Shown: piece by piece, positions 56,389 to 64,000 of the stretch | Layout: each line of letters begins with the position of its first letter | Numbering within the stretch: position 1 is the first letter of the stretch | Source: Phyllobacterium trifolii | GTDB taxonomy: Bacteria > Pseudomonadota > Alphaproteobacteria > Rhizobiales > Rhizobiaceae | Assembly: GCF_014192095.1 (NCBI RefSeq) | Contig: NZ_JACHXN010000001.1 | Location: 248,001-312,000, forward strand | Direction of reading: 5' to 3' | DNA length: 64,000 nt | The notes under the pieces: model-generated | Databases searched by the model: none | The model's input: only the letters and a program-made list of their open reading frames with translations | Told to the model about the DNA's origin: nothing | Position numbers and translations under genes: made by a program

Positions 56389-56961
56389 ATGACCACGCAT
56401 AAAGTAGGCTATTTCATCGGCAGTCTCGCCAAGGGCTCGATCAATCGCAAGCTCGCCAAGGCGTTGGTGCGGTTCGCCCCGCCGGAACTTGAAATGTCGG
56501 AGATATCCTTCAAGGACCTGCCGCTCTACAGCTACGACTATGACGCCGACTACCCTCCGGCTGGCAAGGCATTCAAGGCGGCGATCGCGGCCGTCGACGC
56601 CGTGCTGTTCGTCACGCCCGAATACAATCGATCGATACCCGGCGGGCTGAAAAACGCAATCGACTGGGCGAGCCGCCCCTACGGCACCAACTCGTTCACA
56701 CGCAAGCCGTCAGCGGTGATCGGCACGTCGCCGGGCGCGATAGGCACAGCAATCGCCCAGCAGAATTTGCGCAGCGTGCTTAGTTTCTGCAACTCTCCCC
56801 AGATGAATGCCCCGGAAGCCTATATCCAGTTTACACCGGGGCTGATCACCGATGACGGCGAGGTCACGAACGACAAAACCGCCGATTTCCTTCGCACTTT
56901 CATGCAGGACTTTCATGTCTTCATCGCAAGGGTTCGCTCGGTGCTGCCGAAAGATGCCTAG
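56389..56961 (+). CDS. NADPH-dependent FMN reductase (ChrR/SsuE-like flavodoxin fold)
   Basis: The product is 190 residues from ATG 56389 with a GGAGAA ribosome-binding site. The flavodoxin-fold N-terminus KVGYFIGSLAKGSINRKLAK binds the FMN phosphate, and the family signature LFVTPEYNRSIPGGLKNAID and IGTSPGAIGTA complete the site. Members reduce FMN, quinones or chromate. It lies 74 bp after the nitroreductase gene. Confidence 0.93.
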   Translation: MTTHKVGYFIGSLAKGSINRKLAKALVRFAPPELEMSEISFKDLPLYSYDYDADYPPAGKAFKAAIAAVDAVLFVTPEYNRSIPGGLKNAIDWASRPYGTNSFTRKPSAVIGTSPGAIGTAIAQQNLRSVLSFCNSPQMNAPEAYIQFTPGLITDDGEVTNDKTADFLRTFMQDFHVFIARVRSVLPKDA

Positions 56962-57021
56962 AGCTGGCCTACGCACCATCCTGGAAGTGCACTTGCTCCT
57001 GGATCTGATTCAACCGGCCGG

Positions 57022-57543
57022 TCAGTCGGGATCGGACACTCTCTCGAATAGTTCCACAGGATTGCCGCGATATGTCGTGGCTTTGAACATCTTGAAGTCC
57101 AGGCGTGCGGCGACGCTTTTCGAGGTATCGTTCCACATATCGATCATGCAAACTGTCCGGGTTGAAATTTTCCTGGAGTCGAACCAGACAAATACGGCTT
57201 GCATCGCCTCGGTTGCTATACCCCGGCCGTGGCGGGAATATTCCACCCTCCACATGGCCTCTGGAAAACCATCGTAGGGAACGCCGTGACCTCGATGAAA
57301 GTGCGCCAGACCCACCTCGCCGATCACAACGCCAGATATGCGGTCGACAATGGCAAAAGGGCCGAACTCAAACGTCGCCCAGTGTCCGATCCAACGTAGC
57401 AACCGATACCAGATATCTTCCTCGCTCAGTTGGGGGTGGCCGGGAGAACCGTCCGTCATCGGCTTGTTCACCCACACGGTCTTGTAGCTTTCAAAATCAC
57501 CGATGACGAGCGGACGCAGGAGCAGACGGTCTGTTTCAATCAT
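57022..57543 (-). CDS. GNAT acetyltransferase (RimJ/RimL-like)
   Basis: The product is 173 residues from ATG 57543 (MIETDRLLLRPLVIGDFESY). The opening ETDRLLLRPL and the acetyl-CoA loop WRVEYSRHGRGIATEAMQAV mark the RimJ/RimL-type GNAT family, with NDTSKSVAARLDFKMF following. The substrate is probably an amino group of a protein or small molecule. It is a lone gene on the minus strand in the accessory stretch; the 209-bp gap on its upstream side holds nothing I can name. Confidence 0.92.
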   Translation of the reverse strand: MIETDRLLLRPLVIGDFESYKTVWVNKPMTDGSPGHPQLSEEDIWYRLLRWIGHWATFEFGPFAIVDRISGVVIGEVGLAHFHRGHGVPYDGFPEAMWRVEYSRHGRGIATEAMQAVFVWFDSRKISTRTVCMIDMWNDTSKSVAARLDFKMFKATTYRGNPVELFERVSDPD

Positions 57544-57752
57544 GGTTTTGCTTGCTACGTGATGGGTTTCGCAATTGAGTTTAATATCTGCATTCGAAGG
57601 TAGCGCCAAATTCTAAACGCGCATGCTCAATCTTTTGATCCGTGAATTAACAGTTACGTACTTGTTCTTTCCTCGCGGCGAGACTTCTCTTGATAAGACG
57701 GCATTTGAACGCCGCAGCATTTGCGACTTAAATCAACCGGGGGATCAAGTTC

Positions 57753-59156
57753 GTGACAAACATTACACGCCGAGGCTTTGCTTGCGGGATTGCTCTGATT
57801 CCGGCTTTACGCTTCACATCGGCGCTGGCCCAGTCCAGCGTCCCCCCCGAGGAGGCGCGCGCCATCGCCAAGGAAGCCTACATATACGGTTTCCCCATGG
57901 TGGACGACTACCGCATCGAGCACGCCTATTTCGTCGATACCAAAAGTCCAGAATACAAGGGGCCTTGGAACCATTTGGTCAACATTGCGCGAGTATACAC
58001 GCCAGCCGATACGGCCATCCAGTCACCCAACTCCGATACGCCATACTCCTTCATCGGCTTGGACCTGCGTGCCGAACCCATGGTGCTCACCGTGCCGCCC
58101 ATCGAGAAGCACCGATATTTCAGCATCCAGTTCATCGACGCATACACATTCAATTTCGCTTATATTGGTAGCCGTGCGACCGGCAATGATGGCGGTAGTT
58201 TCCTCGTCGCCGGGCCCGGCTGGAAGGGCGAGACACCAAAGGGCATCAAGGAGGTCATCCGCTCCGAGACGGAGCTTCTGCTTGCCGCCTATCGCACGCA
58301 GCTTTTCAATCCGGACGACATCGACAGCGTCAAGAAAATACAAGGCGAATACAGGGCCGAGCCGCTATCCAAATTCCTCGGCCAGCCCGCACCAGCGGCA
58401 GCGCCCGCCATCGATTTCATCAAGCCGCTATCCCCTGCCGATGAGAAGACCTCGCCCGAGTTCTTCAACATCCTGAACTTTGTCCTGCAATTCTGCCCGA
58501 CCGATCCGTCCGAAACCGGACTCATGGCACGCTTCGCGAGGATTGGTGTCGGCGCGGGGAAGACGATCGACGTCAGCTCGCCCGAAATGAAGACGGCCAT
58601 TGAACAGGGCATGGCCGACGCTTGGGTCGATCTTGAAGCTCTGAGCAAGCAGATTGATGCGGGCAAGATAACCTTCGGAGAACTGTTCGGCACGCGGGAA
58701 TATTTGAAGAACAATTACCTCTACCGCATGGGGGCCGCCGTGCTCGGCATCTACGGCAATTCGAAGCAGGAAGCGATGTACCCGGTCTATGCGGTCGATA
58801 CCGAGGGGAAGAAGCTCGACGGCGCGAGTAAGTACACCGTGCATTTCGAAGCGGACAGGCTGCCACCGGTCAATGCCTTCTGGTCACTTACGATGTATGA
58901 ACTGCCACAGAGCCTGCTTGTCGCCAATCCGATCAATCGCTACTTGCTCAATTCGCCGATGCTGCCTCAATTTGTCAAGGACACCGATGGCGGGCTGACA
59001 TTCTACATCCAGAACGAAAGTCCGGGCAAAGACAAGGAGCCGAACTGGCTGCCTGCGCCCAAAGGCCCATTCGTTATAGCAATGCGTCTCTACTGGCCCA
59101 AGCCGGAAGCGCTCGATGGTAGTTGGAAGCACCCGCCGATGAAGCAGACCACGTAG
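57753..59156 (+). CDS. Exported DUF1254/DUF1214 protein
   Basis: The product is 467 residues from GTG 57753, preceded by GGGGGATC. The N-terminus has a twin-arginine-like signal (ITRRGFACGIALIPALRFTS, ending in ALA). The N-terminal DUF1254 domain shows EAYIYGFPMVDDYR, NSDTPYSFIGLDLRAEPMVL and YFSIQFIDAYTFNFAYIG. The C-terminal DUF1214 domain shows PPVNAFWSLTMYELPQSLLV and GPFVIAMRLYWPK. The family is common in soil bacteria; its biochemical function is unknown. Confidence 0.9.
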   Translation: MTNITRRGFACGIALIPALRFTSALAQSSVPPEEARAIAKEAYIYGFPMVDDYRIEHAYFVDTKSPEYKGPWNHLVNIARVYTPADTAIQSPNSDTPYSFIGLDLRAEPMVLTVPPIEKHRYFSIQFIDAYTFNFAYIGSRATGNDGGSFLVAGPGWKGETPKGIKEVIRSETELLLAAYRTQLFNPDDIDSVKKIQGEYRAEPLSKFLGQPAPAAAPAIDFIKPLSPADEKTSPEFFNILNFVLQFCPTDPSETGLMARFARIGVGAGKTIDVSSPEMKTAIEQGMADAWVDLEALSKQIDAGKITFGELFGTREYLKNNYLYRMGAAVLGIYGNSKQEAMYPVYAVDTEGKKLDGASKYTVHFEADRLPPVNAFWSLTMYELPQSLLVANPINRYLLNSPMLPQFVKDTDGGLTFYIQNESPGKDKEPNWLPAPKGPFVIAMRLYWPKPEALDGSWKHPPMKQTT

Positions 59157-59403
59157 CAGTGGTACATCGCGCTTGATCACGGTGCATCTGTGCCTGCCCC
59201 AGCCATTAAGTAACAATTCCGCAACACCTTTCCCCAAAGATGAATGCTCGGCTCGATTGTATTCGAAAACTAAACCTTTCGACTTATAGTAGAGCTTTGA
59301 CTCGCACGACTAATGACCGTTTTATGCATTTTCTAAAAGCCAGGTGCGGCAGAGGGGGATCCTTGACAGCTGCGTCCGAAGAAAAGGTGGGATAGGTATC
59401 GGC

Positions 59404-62400
59404 ATGACTCTACGCAAAGCTCTTCGCGCATCGACTGCGCTGACCGTAGTCTCGATTCTCGGCATGGCTGCCACGGTCTCCCTCTCGATTTTCGACGAAG
59501 CAAATGCGCAGACGTGGAATGGGGCGGGGCCGGACTATGGTATCGGGACAAACTGGACGCCGAACGATGTACCGGACGCTGCCGGAGAGACCGCCACGTT
59601 TGATGACACTGGGTCAGCTCAATCAACGGTAAATCTTGGGGGAGTCACTTACTCGGTGGGCAGCTGGAACGTCAGCGGCATCACGACCTACTCAATGGAA
59701 AACGGCACCGTAAACTTTGTCACTCCTGGTGGAGGCTTGACGAACACGTCGTCGGGCGGCCTGGGAATATCAGCAAATATTACTGGTGTTGGCGGCGTAA
59801 CGCAGGATGGCCCCGCTACGCTCTTTCTCCTGGGCAACAATACCTATAGCGGCGGCACGACCGTGTTGTCTGGCATAGTTGAAGCAAGGGGAACTGGCAG
59901 GCTTGGCACCGGTCCTGTGGTCGTCGGTGATCCCGGCGGTGGTGTTTCTGCGGAGCTGCAGTTGACCAATGGGTTCAATGCAGAATCACTGTCTATTACC
60001 AACAACACCACAGGAAACACAGTTTTCAATGGTGGGAACGCTGGCAGTGCCATCATCAGAAACAGTCAGGGCGGCGGTACTACCTTCATGAACAACAGCA
60101 CCGCGGGTAATGCCACGATTACCAACGATGTTAGCATCGGCCAGCCAAGTGTCACGTTGTTCAGCGATACCAGCACGGCCGGGAATGCCACGTTTTTGCT
60201 GCCCGGCGGTGATGTCCGGTTTCAGGATAACAGCACGGCGGGGGATGCTAGGCTAAGCGGAACTGCAACAATTATATTCCAGCAGAATGCGACCGGCGGC
60301 AATGCTCAGATCAGTCTCAATTCCTTTACCGGGTTGATTCAATTTCTGGATAGCAGTACGGCGGGCGCGGCCACGATTTTGAATGATACTGGCAGCCAAA
60401 TTCGGTTTGACGGCGCAGGGACGTCTGCCGGGACAGCCACCATCACCAATCGCGGCTCCTCTACAACACCGGCCGTCCAGAATTCGACAACGATATTCGA
60501 CACCACCAGCACGGCGGGCAGCGCATCAATCATTAATGAGAGTGATGGCCGAACACAGTTCCTCGCGAGTAGTAACGCCGGAAGCGCCACGATCACCAAC
60601 AATGCCGGGGGCGGCACGTTCTTCGAAGGCACCAGCACCGGCAACAGCGCACAGCTCATTACGGTCGGCACCGGTTTCGTAGACTTCTCGCGAAGCGCTT
60701 CTGCCGCGAATACTGCCGGCTCCATCGCGGGCAGCGGTGAATTGCGGCTCGGTTCCATTGATTTCACGGTCGGCTCAAACAATCTGTCGACCACATATTC
60801 CGGTGTGATCCAGGACGGGGGCGACAACGGTGGCACCGGCGCATCGCTGACCAAGACCGGTACGGGAACCCTGACGCTTTCCGGTATCAATACTTACACT
60901 GGCGGCACGACCGTCAATCAGGGAACGCTTTCCGTCAACGGCACCATCGGTGCCGTCAATGTTTTGAGCGGTGGGACGCTCGGCGGTATCGGTACGGTCG
61001 GCAGTACGGTTGTGGCCTCCGGTGCTACAATTGCTCCGGGCAACTCGATCGGTACGCTGAATGTCGCCGGAGACATAACTCTTGCTGCCGGCTCGATCTA
61101 TAGTGTTGAACTCGCCGGCTCGGGCGCATCCGATCTGATCGCAGCTTCCGGCGTTGCGACCCTGCAGGGTGGTTCGGTCGCAGTCACGGCACTTGACCCG
61201 CAGACGAGCTACCAGACTGGACAGGTCTACAGGATCTTGACGGCACAGGGCGGCGTCAGCGGAGCATTCGATCCGAATGTGCTGAGCAACTCAGCATTTT
61301 TGAGCGCGACGATTCTCAACTCCGCCAATGCAGTGGATTTAACCATTGCGGTCCAGCAGACACCACCGAACCAGGGGCCTTTCGCGTCGGTCGCGCAAAC
61401 CCGCAACCAGCTGGCGACGGCTGGCGCCCTTGATACGCTGGTTCAGAGCGGCAGCTCGCTGGCACTCTACAACAGCCTTCTCGTGCTCGATGCCGCCACG
61501 GCACGCGGAGCATTTGATTCATTGTCGGGCGAGATTTACGCTTCGACGAAGACAGCTTTGATCGAGGACAGCCGTTTCATCCGCGACGCTGCGATCAACA
61601 GGGTTCGCAGTTCCTTTGGCGGCGTGGCTACCCCTGCTCTGCCGGTCATGGCCTATGGCGAAGGCGGCCCAGAACTTGCTCCCGCAACAACCGACAAATT
61701 CGGCGTATGGGGTACAGGCTTCGGCAATTGGGGTTCGACCGACAGCGATGGCAATGCCGCGTCGCTCGACCGTACGACCGGCGGCTTTGTCATTGGAGCC
61801 GACGCACTCGTCTGGGAAAACTGGCGGCTTGGTATGCTTGCCGGATATAGCCGCACATCGTTCGATGTCGATGATCGCTCCTCGTCGGGGGATAGCGACA
61901 ATTATCACCTCGGCGTCTATGGCGGCACGCAGTGGGGCAATCTCGGCTTCCGTGCCGGTGCAGCCTATACGTGGAGCAATATCGATACGCATCGCTCGGT
62001 GGAGTTCCCGGGCTTTTCCGAGGACCTGAACGCCGACTACGACGCCGGAACAGCCCAGGTCTTCGGTGAACTTGGCTACCGTATCGATACCAGCCGCGTC
62101 GCGTTCGAACCTTTCGCCAACCTCGCCTATGTTAACTTCCGGAGCGACTCCTTCTCCGAATCCGGTGGCGCAGCGGCACTATCCGCATCGAGCGAAACGA
62201 CCGACACGACTTTCACCACGTTGGGTCTGCGGGCGTCCACCGATTTCACGATGGGAAGCATGTCGGCGACGGCACGCGGCATGCTGGGCTGGCGGCATGC
62301 ATTTGACGATGTAACGCCGCAATCCCGCCTCGCCTTCACTGGAAGCGACGCCTTCACGATATCGGGCGTGCCAATCGACCAGGACGCCTTTGCAGTCGAG

Positions 62401-62517
62401 GCCGGACTTGATGTCAAGCTCACGCATAGCGCGACGCTTGGTCTGTCCTATAATGGTCAGTTCGGCAGCAAAGCACTGGACAATGGCTTTAAGGCCGACC
62501 TTTCGTTCAAGTTCTAA
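59404..62517 (+). CDS. Autotransporter with beta-barrel domain and repeat-bearing passenger
   Basis: This is a type V secretion protein of 1037 residues from ATG 59404 (MTLRKALRASTALTVVSILG, a signal peptide ending near EANA). The passenger (about 35-600) holds ten degenerate repeats of about 20 residues with the pattern F-x-x-x-STAGNATI. A PATR-type segment (LTKTGTGTLTLSGINTYTGG) and a junction helix follow. The C-terminal 270 residues form the outer-membrane barrel, beginning near FGVWGTGFGNWGSTDSDGN and ending LSFKF with the terminal Phe. Its likely role is adhesion or surface interaction. Confidence 0.93.
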   Translation: MTLRKALRASTALTVVSILGMAATVSLSIFDEANAQTWNGAGPDYGIGTNWTPNDVPDAAGETATFDDTGSAQSTVNLGGVTYSVGSWNVSGITTYSMENGTVNFVTPGGGLTNTSSGGLGISANITGVGGVTQDGPATLFLLGNNTYSGGTTVLSGIVEARGTGRLGTGPVVVGDPGGGVSAELQLTNGFNAESLSITNNTTGNTVFNGGNAGSAIIRNSQGGGTTFMNNSTAGNATITNDVSIGQPSVTLFSDTSTAGNATFLLPGGDVRFQDNSTAGDARLSGTATIIFQQNATGGNAQISLNSFTGLIQFLDSSTAGAATILNDTGSQIRFDGAGTSAGTATITNRGSSTTPAVQNSTTIFDTTSTAGSASIINESDGRTQFLASSNAGSATITNNAGGGTFFEGTSTGNSAQLITVGTGFVDFSRSASAANTAGSIAGSGELRLGSIDFTVGSNNLSTTYSGVIQDGGDNGGTGASLTKTGTGTLTLSGINTYTGGTTVNQGTLSVNGTIGAVNVLSGGTLGGIGTVGSTVVASGATIAPGNSIGTLNVAGDITLAAGSIYSVELAGSGASDLIAASGVATLQGGSVAVTALDPQTSYQTGQVYRILTAQGGVSGAFDPNVLSNSAFLSATILNSANAVDLTIAVQQTPPNQGPFASVAQTRNQLATAGALDTLVQSGSSLALYNSLLVLDAATARGAFDSLSGEIYASTKTALIEDSRFIRDAAINRVRSSFGGVATPALPVMAYGEGGPELAPATTDKFGVWGTGFGNWGSTDSDGNAASLDRTTGGFVIGADALVWENWRLGMLAGYSRTSFDVDDRSSSGDSDNYHLGVYGGTQWGNLGFRAGAAYTWSNIDTHRSVEFPGFSEDLNADYDAGTAQVFGELGYRIDTSRVAFEPFANLAYVNFRSDSFSESGGAAALSASSETTDTTFTTLGLRASTDFTMGSMSATARGMLGWRHAFDDVTPQSRLAFTGSDAFTISGVPIDQDAFAVEAGLDVKLTHSATLGLSYNGQFGSKALDNGFKADLSFKF

Positions 62518-62543
62518 GAGCCTGAACGAAAATTCGCCATGAA

Positions 62544-62570
62544 GGGCTGCAAATGGCGTTTTTGCACCCC
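62544..62570 (+). terminator. Hairpin after the autotransporter gene
   Basis: GGGCTGCAAA-N7-TTTGCACCCC forms a stem with one mismatched position, about 27 bp beyond the stop. No T-run follows, so termination is uncertain. Confidence 0.35.
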
Positions 62571-62626
62571 TAACGAATTTGCGTCGGGGCTTTAAGACGT
62601 TTGGCTCCGGCCTCTGAGGAAATACA

Positions 62627-62980
62627 ATGGAACGGCCGGAAACAGAGCATATCGACCAGGATGCGAATCTCGACGCCTTGGCGAACTTTGTGGACTATTC
62701 AGGCATTAACCGCGATCGGGGCGGCAGGTGCCGTTTTGACGCCGACATCCTGTTCAGCAGCGACAGGACTGTTGACGAGCGCACGCGCGTCCATATCAGC
62801 TTTCGCGACGATGACGTTTCAGTGGTGCGCTTTACGGAGAAAGGTGAGTTGAACCCTGTCAATGTACATACGGAATTCAGACTTGCGTCATCCGTTTTCC
62901 GGTTTGAAGATGAAGAGCTGCAGATTTTCGGATCGTCACCGAAAGTTGGCCAATACAAGGTCCGTATTCGGCCATTGTAG
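62627..62980 (+). CDS. Hypothetical protein, 117 residues
   Basis: No family is recognised. It has no signal peptide or membrane helix. The charged N-terminus (MERPETEHIDQDANLDALAN) is followed by a beta-rich domain (RCRFDADILFSSDRT, RVHISFRDDDVSVVRF, YKVRIRPL). GAGGAAAT precedes the ATG. The next gene starts 27 bp later on the same strand and the two probably form an operon. Confidence 0.75.
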   Translation: MERPETEHIDQDANLDALANFVDYSGINRDRGGRCRFDADILFSSDRTVDERTRVHISFRDDDVSVVRFTEKGELNPVNVHTEFRLASSVFRFEDEELQIFGSSPKVGQYKVRIRPL

Positions 62981-63007
62981 AATTATTTCGGACTGGAGAA
63001 CTACCGA

Positions 63008-63772
63008 ATGACCGCTTCGTTTGCAGAAACCAAGCTGCTTCTGTTCCGGAGACTCAAATACATACTGCGCCGCCCAAAGCCTCCTGTGCTGGCCATTCCC
63101 TTTGCCGGACCAGTCTTGATTGTCGGCTCGGCTCCGGTTTCTCATAAGCCCATCGATTTTGACGAAACATTTCGTGTGATCACCATCAATGGTTCCCAGG
63201 CAGTGACCCGGAAATGGGGCATAGAAGTGCCCGACGTCACGCTCATGCAATACAGGCAGCTCGATGGCACGAACACGAACGCCGTCGAGGTTCGCCGCGT
63301 GCTCAAGGGAGAGCGCACAGGCATGCTTTACGTGCTGTTGTGGCGCAAGGGACTGGCGAGCCTGAACGAGCACCTCAACGCGTTTGACTATCACTATGAC
63401 AGGGTTCAGATCGTCAACCGCTACGAGCGCATTGCGCTGGTGGAAAAAATCTGCGGGCTGAAGGTGCTTGAAGTGGATGCAATCTCCAAATGTTCGAACG
63501 GGGTGATCGCGGTACTCTTCGCGCTATTGAACGGCGCTACAGCCGTCATCATCAGCGGAATCAACCCGCAGTCGACGGGACATGTCTATAACCAGGAAAA
63601 TTTGTCCCGCCTCCACGTCGAGATGGACAGCGAAATATTGTTGACGCTGCTGCGTCAGGGATATCCCGTTTATACGGCGGACCCCGAAGTAGCGAAGTCG
63701 ATAGGATTACCGCTCTGGGAGGGCAAAGCGTCGATCAATTCCGCACCTGTCTCGCATTACCGCGGAACATAA
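63008..63772 (+). CDS. Hypothetical protein, sialyltransferase/DUF115-like Rossmann fold
   Basis: The product is 254 residues. A basic N-terminus (FRRLKYILRRPKPP) is followed by VLIVGSAPVSHKPIDFDETF and RVITINGSQAVTRKWGIEVP. This pattern of a glycine-rich loop, then an asparagine strand, then a statement of position is seen in GT29/GT42-like and DUF115-like proteins that handle activated sugars. Later segments (VIAVLFALLNGATAVIISGI) fit the second half of such a fold. No catalytic residue can be assigned. It is co-directional with the 117-residue gene. Confidence 0.65.
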   Translation: MTASFAETKLLLFRRLKYILRRPKPPVLAIPFAGPVLIVGSAPVSHKPIDFDETFRVITINGSQAVTRKWGIEVPDVTLMQYRQLDGTNTNAVEVRRVLKGERTGMLYVLLWRKGLASLNEHLNAFDYHYDRVQIVNRYERIALVEKICGLKVLEVDAISKCSNGVIAVLFALLNGATAVIISGINPQSTGHVYNQENLSRLHVEMDSEILLTLLRQGYPVYTADPEVAKSIGLPLWEGKASINSAPVSHYRGT

Positions 63773-63817
63773 GCGCTGACGATCCGTTATAGCCCTGTAA
63801 TGAACAGGAGCTTCAAA

Positions 63818-64000
63818 ATGGCAATGTTTTCCAGAAATGCAGATGATATCCAGGGCGACGTCGAGGCGCAGATCGCGGCCTTGCGCAAAGAGATTTCCAA
63901 GATTTCGGCCAGTCTTTCCGATTTGGGATCTGAACGATTTGACGAGATGAAGCGTTCCGCATCAAGGCAGGCTCGTTACGCTGCCGATACCGCCAAGGAG
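63818..64000 (+). CDS. ElaB/YqjD/DUF883-like protein (partial)
   Basis: The first 61 residues are visible before the window ends. An AGGAG ribosome-binding site stands eight bases before the ATG. The sequence is a hydrophilic amphipathic helix (DDIQGDVEAQIAALRKEISK, ERFDEMKRSASRQARYAADT), as in the ElaB/YqjD/DUF883 group. Those proteins end in a membrane helix that would lie outside the window and were reported to bind ribosomes in E. coli. The assignment is tentative. Confidence 0.6.
   Translation, partial: MAMFSRNADDIQGDVEAQIAALRKEISKISASLSDLGSERFDEMKRSASRQARYAADTAKE

Noticed and set aside
59870-60680. Tandem DNA repeat array in the autotransporter gene
   Set aside because: The repetition is at protein level; DNA units differ in sequence and length, so it is not a true tandem DNA repeat.

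Overview
The window is a chromosomal segment of an alphaproteobacterium of the order Hyphomicrobiales (Rhizobiales). The gene content and order (a nuoA-M operon with an extended NuoE, tRNA-Asp, tRNA-Val, then lon, clpX and clpP) and the short palindromic repeats point to the neighbourhood of Brucella/Ochrobactrum/Phyllobacterium. The genus is an inference; no rRNA is present.

Region 1 (1-13.8 kb, minus strand): respiratory complex I, transcribed nuoA-B-C-D-E-F, two non-canonical genes, nuoG-H-I-J-K-L-M, with nuoM cut by the window edge. Most genes overlap or nearly touch. NuoE carries a long C-terminal extension. Its helix-hairpin-helix-like end is repeated in a separate gene between nuoF and nuoG, beside a small pentapeptide-repeat gene.

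Region 2 (13.8-18 kb): MFS exporter, a tiny putative membrane peptide, an exported protein, an SRPBCC protein and a class III adenylate cyclase, then tRNA-Asp and tRNA-Val. Region 3 (18.4-23.3 kb): lon, clpX and clpP on the minus strand, with heat-shock-type promoter candidates upstream of lon and clpP and hairpin terminators.

Region 4 (23.4-33 kb): mixed metabolic and regulatory genes: metY plus a cupin gene, a CoA-binding protein, a thioesterase, an EF-hand protein, a decayed S10 peptidase gene, HxlR with a divergent SDR and MDR oxidoreductase, and an isochorismatase-like hydrolase divergent from a LysR regulator.

Region 5 (33-40.9 kb): rplM-rpsI with promoter, leader hairpin and terminator; speB; a 117-bp element with 21-bp inverted ends; argC; an APH-like kinase; a Phd/PIN toxin-antitoxin pair with an unusual repeat operator; ctaA; an exported CYTH-like protein; DUF2842 and NTF2-like proteins.

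Region 6 (40.9-50.5 kb): a polysaccharide locus holding a deacetylase, a GNAT/FemAB-like acyltransferase, a Wzz/BY-kinase-like protein with a degenerate P-loop, an outer-membrane export lipoprotein, a GT4 glycosyltransferase, a polyprenyl-phosphate sugar transferase and a polymerase. The set of functions resembles the Caulobacter holdfast (hfs) and rhizobial unipolar polysaccharide (upp) loci.

Region 7 (50.5-64 kb): MscS channel, small genes, tRNA-Pro, then an accessory stretch. It holds a membrane protein split at a poly-A run, a 0.7-kb gene-free tract, nitroreductase, FMN reductase, GNAT and DUF1254 genes, a large repeat-bearing autotransporter and orphan genes, ending in a partial ElaB/DUF883-like gene.
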